From positions 30,782,199 to 30,846,198 of the forward strand of contig CM033405.1 in the NCBI GenBank assembly GCA_019426215.1: a stretch of DNA of 64,000 nt, written 5' to 3'. Source of the stretch: Buddleja alternifolia. Taxonomy: Eukaryota > Streptophyta > Magnoliopsida > Lamiales > Scrophulariaceae. The notes beneath the pieces were generated by a model. That model was not told where the DNA came from and searched no databases. It was given only the letters and a program-made list of their open reading frames with translations. The first letter of the stretch is position 1; the number at the start of each line of letters is the position of its first letter. A program made the translations under genes and the position numbers. Of this stretch, positions 21,638 through 32,075 are shown piece by piece.

Positions 21638-22075
21638 CTAAAGCCTTTCATCAACCTTCATCTCCACCATTTTCTTCAATTCCTCCAACGCCTTCACAAA
21701 CTATTGAAGCTCTTCCAATCCCATTTTATTCACATTTTTATCCCACCAAAATGAATTTTCATTACGATTCTTTGTACATAAAGCCATTTTCTCCAAACCC
21801 TTTTTCTCCTTCAATTTTTCCAAATATTTCTGCATGGCCTTAAAATCTCCCACTCCCTGATCATCCCCCACACTGTATGAATCTATCGACGACAAAATCG
21901 ACACTCGGGTGCCCAAAACGAGGACTTTTTCCTTAGGAGAAAGCACAACAATGGCTACTTCTACACCACACAGTATAGAAAGCTCGCTGGCTTTCTTGAA
22001 AAACTTAATCTCTATTTTTCTTCTGCCTTTGCTTTCTTTCTTCTTCTTGAAAATGGCATCTGGAGAAGCAGCCAT
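21638..22075 (-). pseudogene. Type I (M-alpha, AGL62-like) MADS-box gene, damaged
   Basis: The frame from ATG (22075) to TAG (21701-21703) gives 124 residues. KGRRKIEIK (16-24) and FFKKASELSILCGVEVAIVV with LSP (25-47) are the two ends of a MADS domain. Between them a normal type I domain has about 19-20 more residues, including the QVTFSKRR-type basic helix; here they are missing in frame. A WWDKNVNKMGLEELQ segment (109-124) matches the conserved tail of M-alpha proteins. After the TAG the same frame continues with LEELKKM-like coding sequence for 20 codons to a second stop at 21638, so the TAG looks like a nonsense mutation. Family role: transcription factors in female gametophyte and endosperm. 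Without the basic helix, sequence-specific DNA binding is doubtful. It could be a dimerisation-only protein, but a pseudogene is simpler. It sits 40 bp from the TIR-element microsatellite. Confidence 0.75.
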
Positions 22076-22569
22076 TTTTTGTATATAGGGTTGAAGAAAA
22101 TATTAGGTATTTATAGTTTGCCTATTTATGCATGCTTATTTATATAATTGTTTACATGCATCATTAATTAATCGTCTCTTTGGGTGATTAATCGTCTTTT
22201 TAGGTGAGTATAACATTCTTCAATTTTGTGAGCTATGAAAGGAGTGATATATTTATTTGCTAATCTTATTAACATGCATCATTAATAGATGGAGTGTAAC
22301 AACATTGACAAGATTATATTATCCTTGCATTACGCCATTACATATGGCAAAGTCTTTCTTTTATTTTCTTTCTTTACCAGGAAAAAATTGCATTTTTCTT
22401 TTATAATTTTGCCCTATTTTTATTTTGATCTCATTCGTTACAAGTTTCTCATATTATAAATCCTCTTAACTTTCAAAACGACTCGCATTTATTTCCAATC
22501 AAAATTTTCGTCAAATTATACCGGCCAAACTTATATATATACATTAAATTATAAGAAAATATGGGTTTC

Positions 22570-22930
22570 AGAGACGGAAAACTCCTCTATAAAAGTAAAC
22601 AGAGACGGAAAATTATCTTCTCTACCACTCGTCTTTAAAAGCCTCAACGCTAACTAAGACGGATTTTTATCCATCTATGAAGTTAGTGACGGAACACTTT
22701 TTCATCTCCAAATACGTCTTTTTTTCAGTGACTTGTTTATATATAACCCGTCTCTAAATTTCATCCCTAATTTTGACTCTAAATTTGTCCCTAAATATAT
22801 GTCTCTAAATCCGTCTTTAATCCCAACTGAATTCATCTCTAAACATGTCTCAATTTTGATTTCTAAATTTGTCTCTAAATTCATCTCAAATTGAGTTTCT
22901 AAATTTGTCTCTAGGGCCGTTTCTAAATTA
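22570..22930. repeat. CACTA-related fragment with AGAGACGG/CGTCTCTAAAT repeats
   Basis: Several AGAGACGGAAAA copies lie on the left and many TCTCTAAAT/CGTCTCTAAATT copies on the right. CGTCTTTTTTTCAGTG at 22715-22730 resembles a CACTA right terminus, but the repeats carry on past it. The same AGAGACGGA word follows the CACTACAAGA at 14906. I read this as a degraded or nested CACTA derivative with unclear ends. Confidence 0.4.
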
Positions 22931-24123
22931 TCATATATATTTAATCTATGAATGTAGCAGTTTATTCGTTAAATTCATATCAAACTTGGTAGATCACAAA
23001 TAATTCAATGAAATCAACAAACATTAACTAACACAACCATAAAAAAAAATGCATTAATGACACTCACATTTTTCAACATTTTGATCGTCTTTTAGGGAAG
23101 AATTCGTGCATAAATGACACTCATATACGAAGTTTATTCAATATCACAATGTTTCTAACCAATGTCACGTGTCATTCGCGCGCAAATTTTTCTCAAAGAA
23201 TAGGTCAAAAATATTGAACAAAGGAGCATGTATATGAGTTTGACCATTAAAATTTGGACAATTGGATTGGGACTAAATTCAACATATTTTTGAAAGTCTA
23301 GAGATTAAATGTGAGAAACACATAATAAATAAGACCAAAATTAAAATGGGACAAAGCTGTGAAACATAAAATGTGATTTCTTTTTTGTTTTGGATTAATG
23401 ATCTTCAATGGATCTTGACTAGAAATTACGATTTTTTGTTCCTCAATCCCAACTTCTTGGTGAAGAATCACATCGGTTAAAAGTATGAACAGAGCTCCAT
23501 GTAAATATTTTTTTCTTGGAAATATCCTACCTATTGCTAGCTATCCTATACTATGCATTTGGTCCTTTTCTTCACAAGAAAGTTGAGTTTTACTCTAAAA
23601 GCCACTTAAAACTAACACATTAACTTTACATTTTGAAGTGAAAAATTGAGCCAAAAGGAAAATGTATGCTAAGCAACTTTTGGAATAAAGTAAGATTAGG
23701 AATATAGGTTAAGAAATAAAGAAAAAGGGTATAAAAAACTTTATTAATATTCCCACCCGACAATATTCTTATATTTATAGCGTAGCATACTGCAGGGCGT
23801 TGCACTTTCGGTAATCCTCTGTAATTCTAATCCGTATAAACAATACAATGAGAGTAGTTTGATCATCAGACCTTTTCAAGAATACTTCAAAACATAGCAC
23901 TATACAGACTTCATTATTGATGACGTATTTAATTTGTTCAAGAACAAATTACCAACAAAGTAATTATTATTATTTATTTATTTGAAACTCCAACAAAGTT
24001 TTAGATCGAACTAATCCACTAACACAAATGGTTCATGGGAGAAAATTGAGTTATTTTGGTCCTGGAATACTAACAGGGCGGGGCATCAAGTACATGTATC
24101 TTTACTGACCCTTCGGTGCGGGT
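22931..24123. other. Intergenic, nothing recognised
   Basis: About 1.2 kb of AT-rich DNA with no supportable gene. No further plastid-like coding was recognised upstream of the rbcL fragment, although the boundary is uncertain. Confidence 0.5.
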
Positions 24124-24204
24124 GCTCTACGTATGGAAGATCGGCAAATCCCTCCTACTTATGTTAAAACTTTCCAAGGTCCGGCTCATGGGATCCAAGT
24201 TGAA
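24124..24204 (+). pseudogene. rbcL: rbcL fragment (plastid-type DNA in the nucleus)
   Basis: The frame beginning GCT CTA CGT reads [20 protein letters not shown] and then AHGIQVE. This matches the central part of the RuBisCO large subunit (ALR.EDLRIPP.Y.KTFQGPPHGIQVE in the family) in order and without gaps over 27 residues. Flanking frames do not continue rbcL, so only about 80-100 bp survive. The substitutions (for example R for L after the ED, A for P before HGIQVE) indicate an old nuclear insertion rather than contamination. It lies 366 bp before the Copia 5' LTR. Confidence 0.8.
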
Positions 24205-24570
24205 GTAATCTAACGCAATATCTTAAAAAATTCCCTTACGCAATCTCTTCTTTTTGTCCTATATTATTTTTCACTAATATTACGGCGGACAAAATATGTG
24301 TTCATGAACACTAAGGTACATATTTATATGTTCCCTATGAACAAGATAAAACTTCCATCTAATCATGGTTTTCCAACACTAAACTCGTGAATACGACGAT
24401 TAGCAAAGTTTTTTTTCTTTCAAAGGTTGTCTAGATAAGATTGTTATTAACTCTAGAATACATGAAACTGAATATGACAAGTCACAACATAAAATTGACT
24501 AATTGGATACTCTATTGCCCAAATAATTGTTGTATCTAGACATTATTTGCACGAGATGGGTCCATGACAT

Positions 24571-25580
24571 TGTTGGAAAAAAATTGGATTTTAAGAGTTT
24601 TACAAAGTGTGTGTTTCACCACTTTTGTGTACGAAATTCGAACACTGTACGTATCCGGGATACAAAAGATTATTGGATAATCTTAATCTACGTTCCGAGT
24701 AGATGAGATTAGCATTTCGAATTTCTCAATTCGGACTTGTAACGAATGAGAAATTAAGTGCTAAAGTGAGGTGTTTGAACTTGTGTATCCCACATAGGAT
24801 ATAAATCACTATTCAAGTGGGCTTATAATTCCTTACCTCAAGACAAGGGTTTGGCCCTTGGGTCATCCACTTTGGGCCTTTGTGTGAAAGGGGGGGAGCT
24901 ATGCAATTGTGTCTAGGCCCAATTTCTTAGCTCCTCACTCGGGTGGTCCGTTGGATCGGACCACGGGCTCAGGCTCGGGCCGGACTGGGACTTGGCCTTG
25001 GTTTGAGGTGTTTGGTGTGGGCCTGGGCCTCTCTATTATTCTTTTTGGATAAAAGTTTAATTGGGCTTTCCAGAAAATCCAACAAAGCTAAATTTGATTT
25101 TATTAAATCAATTTGAATTAATAAAATGTTGGGCACATTTTTTTTTATTCGAATTAAATTTAAATTCAGCCTTCTAGAAGACTATTTCATAACAGCCATA
25201 ACATCTGATTTATTTGGGCTGTTACAAAATGGTTAATGGCAGAATTAAATTTCTGATTTAATTCTATCAGATTTTGCACCTATATAAAGGGGTCCTCCAG
25301 CATTCTAGAATTCTGTACCAACTCAAACACTTGAGTTCATCATATCATCATCAAACATTTCTTGAGTGTTTTCAGCAGTTTAGTAAAGTTTGATTTTTTC
25401 TGAAATTGAAGTGGTTCAATCTTTAGAAAAGGTTTCGTTGTATCTTGGGACACGTTTTGTCAAAGCCGGTACCACCTATAGCCGGGGCAATTTCGTGTTA
25501 TGGATAGAGTTAATTCTCGTCTCGAAACACTCTCATCCTTTTCTTGCATTTTTCAAATTGTTCGTTAAATTTGTTCAACA
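24571..25580 (+). repeat. Copia 5' LTR with TATA box
   Basis: 1010 bp, TG...CA. TATATAAAG at 25281-25289 is the likely promoter, with transcription starting about 30 bp on. After the LTR comes AATCTTAACACG, not the usual TGGTATCAGAGC initiator-Met primer site. It is 70 bp shorter than the 3' LTR, mainly in a GC-rich hexamer tract near 24950-25010. Confidence 0.9.
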
Positions 25581-25636
25581 AATCTTAACACGAATTTTTT
25601 TTTCTGTTGATTCAAATTTTTTCGAAAAATCTGAAA

Positions 25637-26374
25637 ATGGCAAACTGTGATGATGTTGCAGCTGCTGCTGATACTCTAGACTTCGGCCTTGGTCCTGGAG
25701 CAGGCCTTGGTCTCGGCATTGGTTCCGGTTCAGGGCTGGACCCTGCTTCCGGTTCAGGCTTCGGTTTCGGTTCAGGGCTGGGTCCTGGTTCCGGTTCAGG
25801 TTTCGGTTCCGGTTCAGGTTTTGGTTCCTATTCAGGGCTGGGTCCTGGTTCTGGTGCTGGGTTTGGTTCCGGTTCTGGCTTCGGTTCTGGTGGGGGCGCC
25901 GGGTTAGGCTCTAGTTCAGGACTAGGTCCTGGTTTCGGGTCTGGCTCTGGTCCGGTTCCTCCATTTGTTCCTATAGCTAACCCGGTGATACCGGCTCAGG
26001 CTGAAAAGCCCTTCAAGTTCAGCGGGGCTGACTTTAAGAGGTGGCAGCAAAAGATGCTGTTCTACCTTACAACTCTGAGCCTAGCAAGGTACTTAAGGGA
26101 AGACGTTCCCTATATCTCGGCTGAGTCAACTGATAGCCAACTAAGGATGGCTTATGATTCTTGGATCCAAGGTGATTTCCTTTGCAGGAATTACCTACTC
26201 GGTGGATTATGTGACTCACTTTACAGCGTCTTTCAAGAAGTGAAGTCTGCCAAAGACCTCTGGGAGGCACTGGATAAAAAGTATAGAACTGAGGATGCCG
26301 GACTGAAAAAGTTCGTGGTCGCGAAGTTTTTAGACTTCAAAATGGTGGACTCCAAGTCCGTCACGAGCCAAGTC
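25637..26374 (+). pseudogene. Copia gag, N-terminal part, cut by the nested insertion
   Basis: The ATG at 25637 (MANCDDVAAAADTLDFG) is chosen because the upstream in-frame ATG lies in AT-rich leader. Residues 15-107 are an unusual Gly/Ser/Phe-rich tract built on GSGSGFG and GLGPGSG units. A standard Copia gag core follows (FKFSGADFKRWQQKMLFYL, SAKDLWEALDKKY, KKFVVAKFLDFKM). The frame is open up to the target site AAGTC at 26370-26374, where the nested LTR begins; it resumes at 33297 after the second copy of the target. Gag forms the virus-like particle in which reverse transcription occurs. Confidence 0.88.
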
Positions 26375-27590
26375 TGATGGATGTCGAATCCACACAAAAA
26401 TAATTCCTACTCCTAAATTTGTAGATAGTGGTGAGCAGGGTCGAATCCACAGGGATTGGTTCAGACTTAATTCTCAATGAACGAATAAAATAAAAGGGGG
26501 GATTTTTAACAATCAATTAAACTAAAATTAAAATAAATAACAAAAATTATTAAAATCAAGAGATGCAAAATTAAACAAGTAGAAGAAATCAATTTATGGT
26601 GAGATTCTAGCCTAAGGAGTTATCTCCGTTTTGATTCAAATAGTTGATCCTTGATGCAAAGATACTTCAATGTTCTTGAATAAATTGGTTATAGTTATTA
26701 ACAAGCTCTAACAACCTAGTTTCTCCTTAATTTATCGATAACCAAAACAAGCTCTTTGATTACTTCTCTTATTGATTAAACAACCCTAAATAAGCTCTTA
26801 GAATTTAATTTAACAATAGCATTAAGAAATAGAGAAACACCAATTCTAACCAACAAACTCGCAAGCTCGGTTCATTTAGATTAGATCACATATTTTCATA
26901 ACAACAATCGAAAACTTGTCCATAATCAACGTTATTAACTGCCACAAATATTAGAATTAACCAAACAATTACGGATTTGGGATTCTAAATGGCTATTTAC
27001 TATTCCGACAATCAAATAACGGGCCCTTATTATTTAATTAATCAAAATAATAATTTCAACGAACACAGAAAAATATGCAAATACTCAAGAACGAAGAAGG
27101 AATAAATATAAATTAGATCTCACAACTTTTGTAGAATCAAAATTTCAATAATCCTTGGCTAGAACTTGAGTTTTTAGCAATACATCTTGAAAGAAATAAA
27201 AACGCAGAAATTCTTCTTCTTCTCCATGACAATAACCGTGTAGTATCAAAAAGTGTAGAAGAGTGGAAGAGAGAATAAAATTCCAGCAAATCTAATTATA
27301 TATACCTAGCCAAAAGACTTCTAACTAAAATAAAACTCTAATTCTAAAGGAATAAGGAAAATACTAATAAAACTCCTAAAAGAAATAGGAAAGCTTCTTA
27401 AAAAATAGGAACACTCCTACAATTTGATGTGTCTTCTTCTTTTTCTCCATCTTTTTCTTCCTTTTCTTCTTTTATGAACTTTCACCTATCAAAATTAGAA
27501 AATCATAATAAATATCTATAATTTAAACTCAAATACTAATAAAAGAATAAATGACATATATGTAAAATATGTATAAAATGCACACTAACA
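26375..27590 (-). repeat. 3' LTR of the nested element
   Basis: 1216 bp, matching 32076-33291 with only scattered substitutions. A purine tract, read on the minus strand as AAAGTGTGGGGGAATT (27591-27606), lies directly against it and is the likely plus-strand primer. Confidence 0.92.
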
Positions 27591-27606
27591 AATTCCCCCA
27601 CACTTT

Positions 27607-29740
27607 AACTCTTGCACGTCCTCGTGCAAAGACAAAAGACTCAAAAAGAAAAAGAAAAAAAACAACTAAAACTAACCACTTTCGTAGGTATCACGATTGC
27701 ATTTAGCGTATGCAACAAGCCTTTAAACCCCTAGGTTACCCTAGTGGACGAGTTGTGTCTCGTGAGGGTTTGCAGATGATATACCCACAAAATCGATCTC
27801 TCAGTGTACAACAAGCAAGTCAAAGAAACTTATTTTTCCAAACATCAACCCTTATCATCAAAAATTTTAACAAAAATCTTTAAAGATATCATTCATGCCT
27901 CAACCATAACTTTCGTATCCATACATACTCTTCAAAAATTCACAAAAATCCATGACTGCAATATCACGTATACAACATTCAACTCGCATTATCCATTTCT
28001 ATCTCCTCAAGCATTTTATAACCAATTTAGCACCAATATCATACTTTGATTTACTTTATGCAATTACTTGTCTTTTGATGCGAATACAAATATTGGTCAT
28101 GAATGCATCCGGTTACTCAACAAGTTTATCATTTATCATTTGATACCCTCTTATAACCCTATTAGGATACTAACACAGTAGCAGGTTTGGGCCGATAGAT
28201 CTCAGACCAGTTGGCCTTAGGTTACCAAGCTTGAATACTCCTCAGGCTTAATCCCTTCAGTGTAGTTAGCCCCAGGCGCTACAAGAGGTTATATCATACA
28301 CATTTTAAGCACAAACTACTTCATAGGGTCTTAATTCCCATATTTTCAATTCATCTTCACTTTAATTTCACCAAAATTTAAACCTAAGAAAATATCAACG
28401 AATTTCTGCGAGTCAAATATCACATACACAATCATGCTAGATTACAAACTTCCACAAATATCTCAAAGAAACATGTACTTCAACAATTGTAACAGTATAA
28501 GCATGCTTGACTTCTCTCATGAATTTCATCAAATTTCTCAAATCAAAATAATTGATATTTCGAAAAAATTTACACTAACTTAACTCGTTGCACACTAAGA
28601 GAATTATACACACATCACGACAAAGGATTTAACCCCCTCCCCCACACTTATTTCATGCATTGTCCTCAATGTATCTCAATGTATAAAAATATAAAGCATA
28701 AGAAGAATAAAAAAAAATGGAGGTAAAGGAACGGGACTCCCCTGAATTTAGATGTGTGAACCCGATATCAATCCGGTGGAATATGGAATATGGATCCGGT
28801 GTTGAATGATGTGTACTGTGGCTTGATGAGTTTGAACCGGAGGCTATTCACAATTTGTGTGTTCAAAAGAACGGCTATTCACGACTTTCAGTTGCATAGC
28901 AGCTGCTTGATTTACATACACAGATTTTCGTATCCTGGATTTAAGGAAGGATGAGGGTGGTCGGCTTTGTCAGCAGCCGGCGCGTGTGTTTGTTGGTGGT
29001 GATGCGACGGCATCGCGTTTGTGGGAGGAGGTGGCGATTGAGACGATGACCGGCATCGGCGCTCGCTTGTGGCTACGATTCGGCGGCGAGATTTTTCAGC
29101 CGTGTAGCAGCGGCGGTCGAAATCCGGCGGTGGTCGCTTCCTCATGGTGGTGACTGGCGGTGGTTTGGTGGAGATGGAGCTTGAAGCTTCAATGGTGGAT
29201 ATTATGGATGGAATGGTTATGGAGTTGAAGCTTTATTTTGCTTCTGTAGAAGAAAAATTGGGGAAGGAGACAATTAAGTCAAAAGAAAGAAAAAGATAGG
29301 GAAGAAAGCTGAAAAGGTAAAGTAATTGCTGAGAGAAAAAGAAAATTCGAATTTTTTAATTAAATTTTTTTTTTTCAAATTTTTCCAAAGGTTGAAGTGT
29401 ATTAAATTCAGAGTGTGACTTATAGTTGGGCGTGGGCACGCCTAATTTTGAGTCATGAATCATTAACAATGTGCACAGCTAAACAGATTGCCACTTTGAA
29501 TAAAGCGTGGGCACGCCTAATTTTGAGTTGTAATCTGTCAATTAAAACCAATTTTTTTTTTCGAAAATTTTCTAAGTTTAAAACGTGCCCCCGTGTGACC
29601 TTGGGATGTGTTTCACCTCAAAGAAAAAAATGAAAAATATAAATAAAAGCAGAAAATAAAGGAACGAGAAAAGGTAGAATCTTGGGTTGCCTCCCAAGTA
29701 GCGCCTTTCTTTAACGTCTTTGGCTAGACGAGGTTATGGC
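27607..29740 (-). other. Non-coding interior of the nested element
   Basis: About 2.1 kb between gag-protease and the 3' LTR where an autonomous relative would carry pol. It holds no supportable frame. A GC-richer patch at 28910-29170 gives short Arg/Pro/His-rich frames. Direct repeats (GCGTGGGCACGCCTAATTTT at 29429 and 29506) lie near 29420-29530. TTGGGTTGCCTCCCAAGTAG at 29681-29700 adjoins the gag-protease stop. Confidence 0.6.
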
Positions 29741-31993
29741 TCAAATTGCATAAGTAGGAGGTTCAAAGCCATCATTGTGCCAAGCTACCATTAGTAGATC
29801 ATCATCATTAAGTTCAATAATTCGCTGCATCAACAAGTTAGTAACATCTTTGACAAACATAGAATGATCATCATTAGGATACTTCATGGAATCATAAATA
29901 CTAAATTCTATGATTTCACCATTTGCTTCCATAGTAATTATCCCAATATGAATATCAGTGTTAGTTCTAGATGTTTTAAGAAATGGTCTTCCAAGTAAAA
30001 TGGGAGCAAAATCACAAGAGTGATCTTCGCCCATATCAATAACATAAAAATCAGCAGGAAGAACCAAATCATTAACTTGAACTAATATGTTTTCAAGAAC
30101 ACCATCAGGATATGTATTAGACCTATCAATTAATTGGATAATCACATTCGTTCCTTTCAATTTTCCCACATTCAAAGATTCATAGAGAGAACGAGACATG
30201 ATATTAATAGAAGCTCCTAGATCTAACATAGCCTTTTCAATTTGCACACCACCTATCTTACAAGGAATAGTAAACATACCTGGGTCCTCGCATTTTGGAG
30301 GTAATTTCTTTTGAATGACTGCAGATACATTTACCTCATTTTTTCGGGGGGTCTCTAGAATTTCCTTTTCTTGGTCTTCCTTCACAGATTTCATAAACTC
30401 ACCAGGAAACGGGGGAGATACCTCAATTAGCTTGACCTGCTCGGTACGTGTCTCAGTCGGTTTGATGAGTTGAGGTTCCACGGATTTCTTCTCCAACTCT
30501 TCTTCTGCCTTATGCTTAGAGTTAGCAAACCGACTAGGAAACGGTGGAGGTATTGCAAATTTCTTGAGCTCTTGTAACCCCTTTTCACTTCTCAAAGTGA
30601 ATGCACTAACATTCTTCTTTGGATTCACTATGGGCTGGGAGGGTAGCTTACTCGAGCTTTGGGAAACCAATTCATTCACAGTTGTGGCTAACTGACTCAT
30701 TTGACTCTCCAGATGTTGTATACTAGTCCTCGTCTCTTGTTGAAATTGTTGTGTGTTAGTGACTAATTGTTTAACAATTTCTTCAAGAGGCATACCTTGT
30801 GGGTTGGAGGATGGCTGAGGTGGTTGTGCTTGTTGTCTGGATTGATATGATTGTTGGAATACAGTAGACCGTGGACCATAATTCAAATTAGGATGATCCC
30901 TCCACCCGACATTGTAGGTATTGGAGAAGGGATCATACTTTCTCTGTGGAGCCCCTGGAAATCCAACAACATTGGCTTGTTCGTGAGGATCCTCTTGAAG
31001 TGTAGGACACACCTCGGTAGTATGACTAGGATTAAAGCAGATACAACATGCCTTCACTTGCTGTGTATTGCCTACTATCAATTTTTGCACTAGGGAAGTC
31101 AAATCATCCAGACGTTGATTCACTGATGCGAAATTCACCTCATTCACCCCCTTCAGTGCAGTATCTTGTCGAGTGCCAAATTGTTGAGTGTTGGCAGCCA
31201 TGTTGGAGATCAAATTTCTTGCTTCTGTGGGAGTTTTGTGTGCCATTGCGCCTCCACTCGCAGCATCTATCATATTTCTCTCCATTGTTGACAACCCTTC
31301 ATAGAAATACTGGATTAGGAGTTGTTTAGGAATTTGGTGTTGTGGGCAGCTGGCTACTAGTTGTTTAAACCGCTCCCAGTATTCATACAACGATTCTCCA
31401 CTGATTTGCCTAATCCCGCATATCTCCTTTCTTATGTTGGCAACTCGTGAGGCGGGAAAGAATTTCTCCAAGAATTGTTTCTTCATTTCGGTCCATGTCT
31501 GGATTGAACCAGAGGGTAGATAATAGAGCCAATCCTTAGCTCTGTCAGCTAGTGAAAACGAAAAAGACCTCAGTTTGATTTGATCTTCAGTGACATTCCT
31601 TGGTTTCATCGTTGAACAGACCACGTGGAATTCTTTCAAGTGTTTGTGGGGATCTTCTCCTGCAAGACCACGGAAAGTAGGAAGTAAGTGAATAAGACCA
31701 GATTTTAATTCAAAATCTACCTCAAGGGTGGGATATTGAATGCAAAGAGGTTGTTGGTTTATGTTTGGCATGGTTAACTCCCTTAAAGTTCTCTCGTTGG
31801 CGTTGGCCATGACTTCAACTTCCTCTTCTGAATCACTGGATGTGTCACTCAATTCCAAAGTTAAGTTCAATCCGGGAGATGAAGTAGATGAGACTCCTTG
31901 AGCACGTTGCTTGGCTTCTTTTCGTAGTCGGCGAGCTGTTTTTTCAATTTCAGGATCGTATTGAAGTTCACCTGCACGAAGAGATCGAGGCAT
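29741..31993 (-). CDS. Gag-protease polyprotein of the nested element
   Basis: 750 residues from ATG 31993 (MPRSLRAGELQYDPEIEKT). An earlier in-frame ATG at 32098 is rejected because it would translate the primer site and LTR. A retrotransposon gag domain spans about residues 95-250 (DRAKDWLYYLPSGSI, EKFFPASRVANIRKEI, ESLYEYWERFKQL). A CCHC knuckle, CCICFNPSHTTEVC, lies near 315-328. A Gln-rich linker leads to an aspartic protease at about 575-690, with the DLGAS active site near 590 (D-L-G instead of D-T-G, common in plant Ty3/Gypsy relatives of the Athila and Tat type) and ILLGRPFL near 664. The frame has no stops, unlike the surrounding Copia gag. No polymerase follows. Confidence 0.9.
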   Translation of the reverse strand: MPRSLRAGELQYDPEIEKTARRLRKEAKQRAQGVSSTSSPGLNLTLELSDTSSDSEEEVEVMANANERTLRELTMPNINQQPLCIQYPTLEVDFELKSGLIHLLPTFRGLAGEDPHKHLKEFHVVCSTMKPRNVTEDQIKLRSFSFSLADRAKDWLYYLPSGSIQTWTEMKKQFLEKFFPASRVANIRKEICGIRQISGESLYEYWERFKQLVASCPQHQIPKQLLIQYFYEGLSTMERNMIDAASGGAMAHKTPTEARNLISNMAANTQQFGTRQDTALKGVNEVNFASVNQRLDDLTSLVQKLIVGNTQQVKACCICFNPSHTTEVCPTLQEDPHEQANVVGFPGAPQRKYDPFSNTYNVGWRDHPNLNYGPRSTVFQQSYQSRQQAQPPQPSSNPQGMPLEEIVKQLVTNTQQFQQETRTSIQHLESQMSQLATTVNELVSQSSSKLPSQPIVNPKKNVSAFTLRSEKGLQELKKFAIPPPFPSRFANSKHKAEEELEKKSVEPQLIKPTETRTEQVKLIEVSPPFPGEFMKSVKEDQEKEILETPRKNEVNVSAVIQKKLPPKCEDPGMFTIPCKIGGVQIEKAMLDLGASINIMSRSLYESLNVGKLKGTNVIIQLIDRSNTYPDGVLENILVQVNDLVLPADFYVIDMGEDHSCDFAPILLGRPFLKTSRTNTDIHIGIITMEANGEIIEFSIYDSMKYPNDDHSMFVKDVTNLLMQRIIELNDDDLLMVAWHNDGFEPPTYAI

Positions 31994-32053
31994 AAAACAG
32001 AACAGGCAACAAAAATTAACTATATAATGAGAAATAAATCTAAAAGCACCAAC

Positions 32054-32070
32054 CCCCGGCAATCGCGCCA
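32054..32070 (-). promoter_or_regulatory. tRNA primer-binding site of the nested element
   Basis: On the minus strand TGGCGCGATTGCCGGGG starts 5 nt after the 5' LTR. It matches the 3' end of plant tRNA-Asp (CCCCGGCAACGGCGCCA, from memory) apart from a short mismatch. Minus-strand DNA synthesis would start here. Confidence 0.7.
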
Positions 32071-32075
32071 AAATT

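Noticed and set aside
25689..25907. 72-codon Val/Pro/Gln-rich frame.
   Set aside because: A second-frame shadow of the Gly/Ser-rich repeat in Copia gag.
28912..29145. 77-codon Arg/Pro/His-rich frame in the nested LTR element.
   Set aside because: A GC-rich patch of non-coding interior; no domain and no conserved start context.
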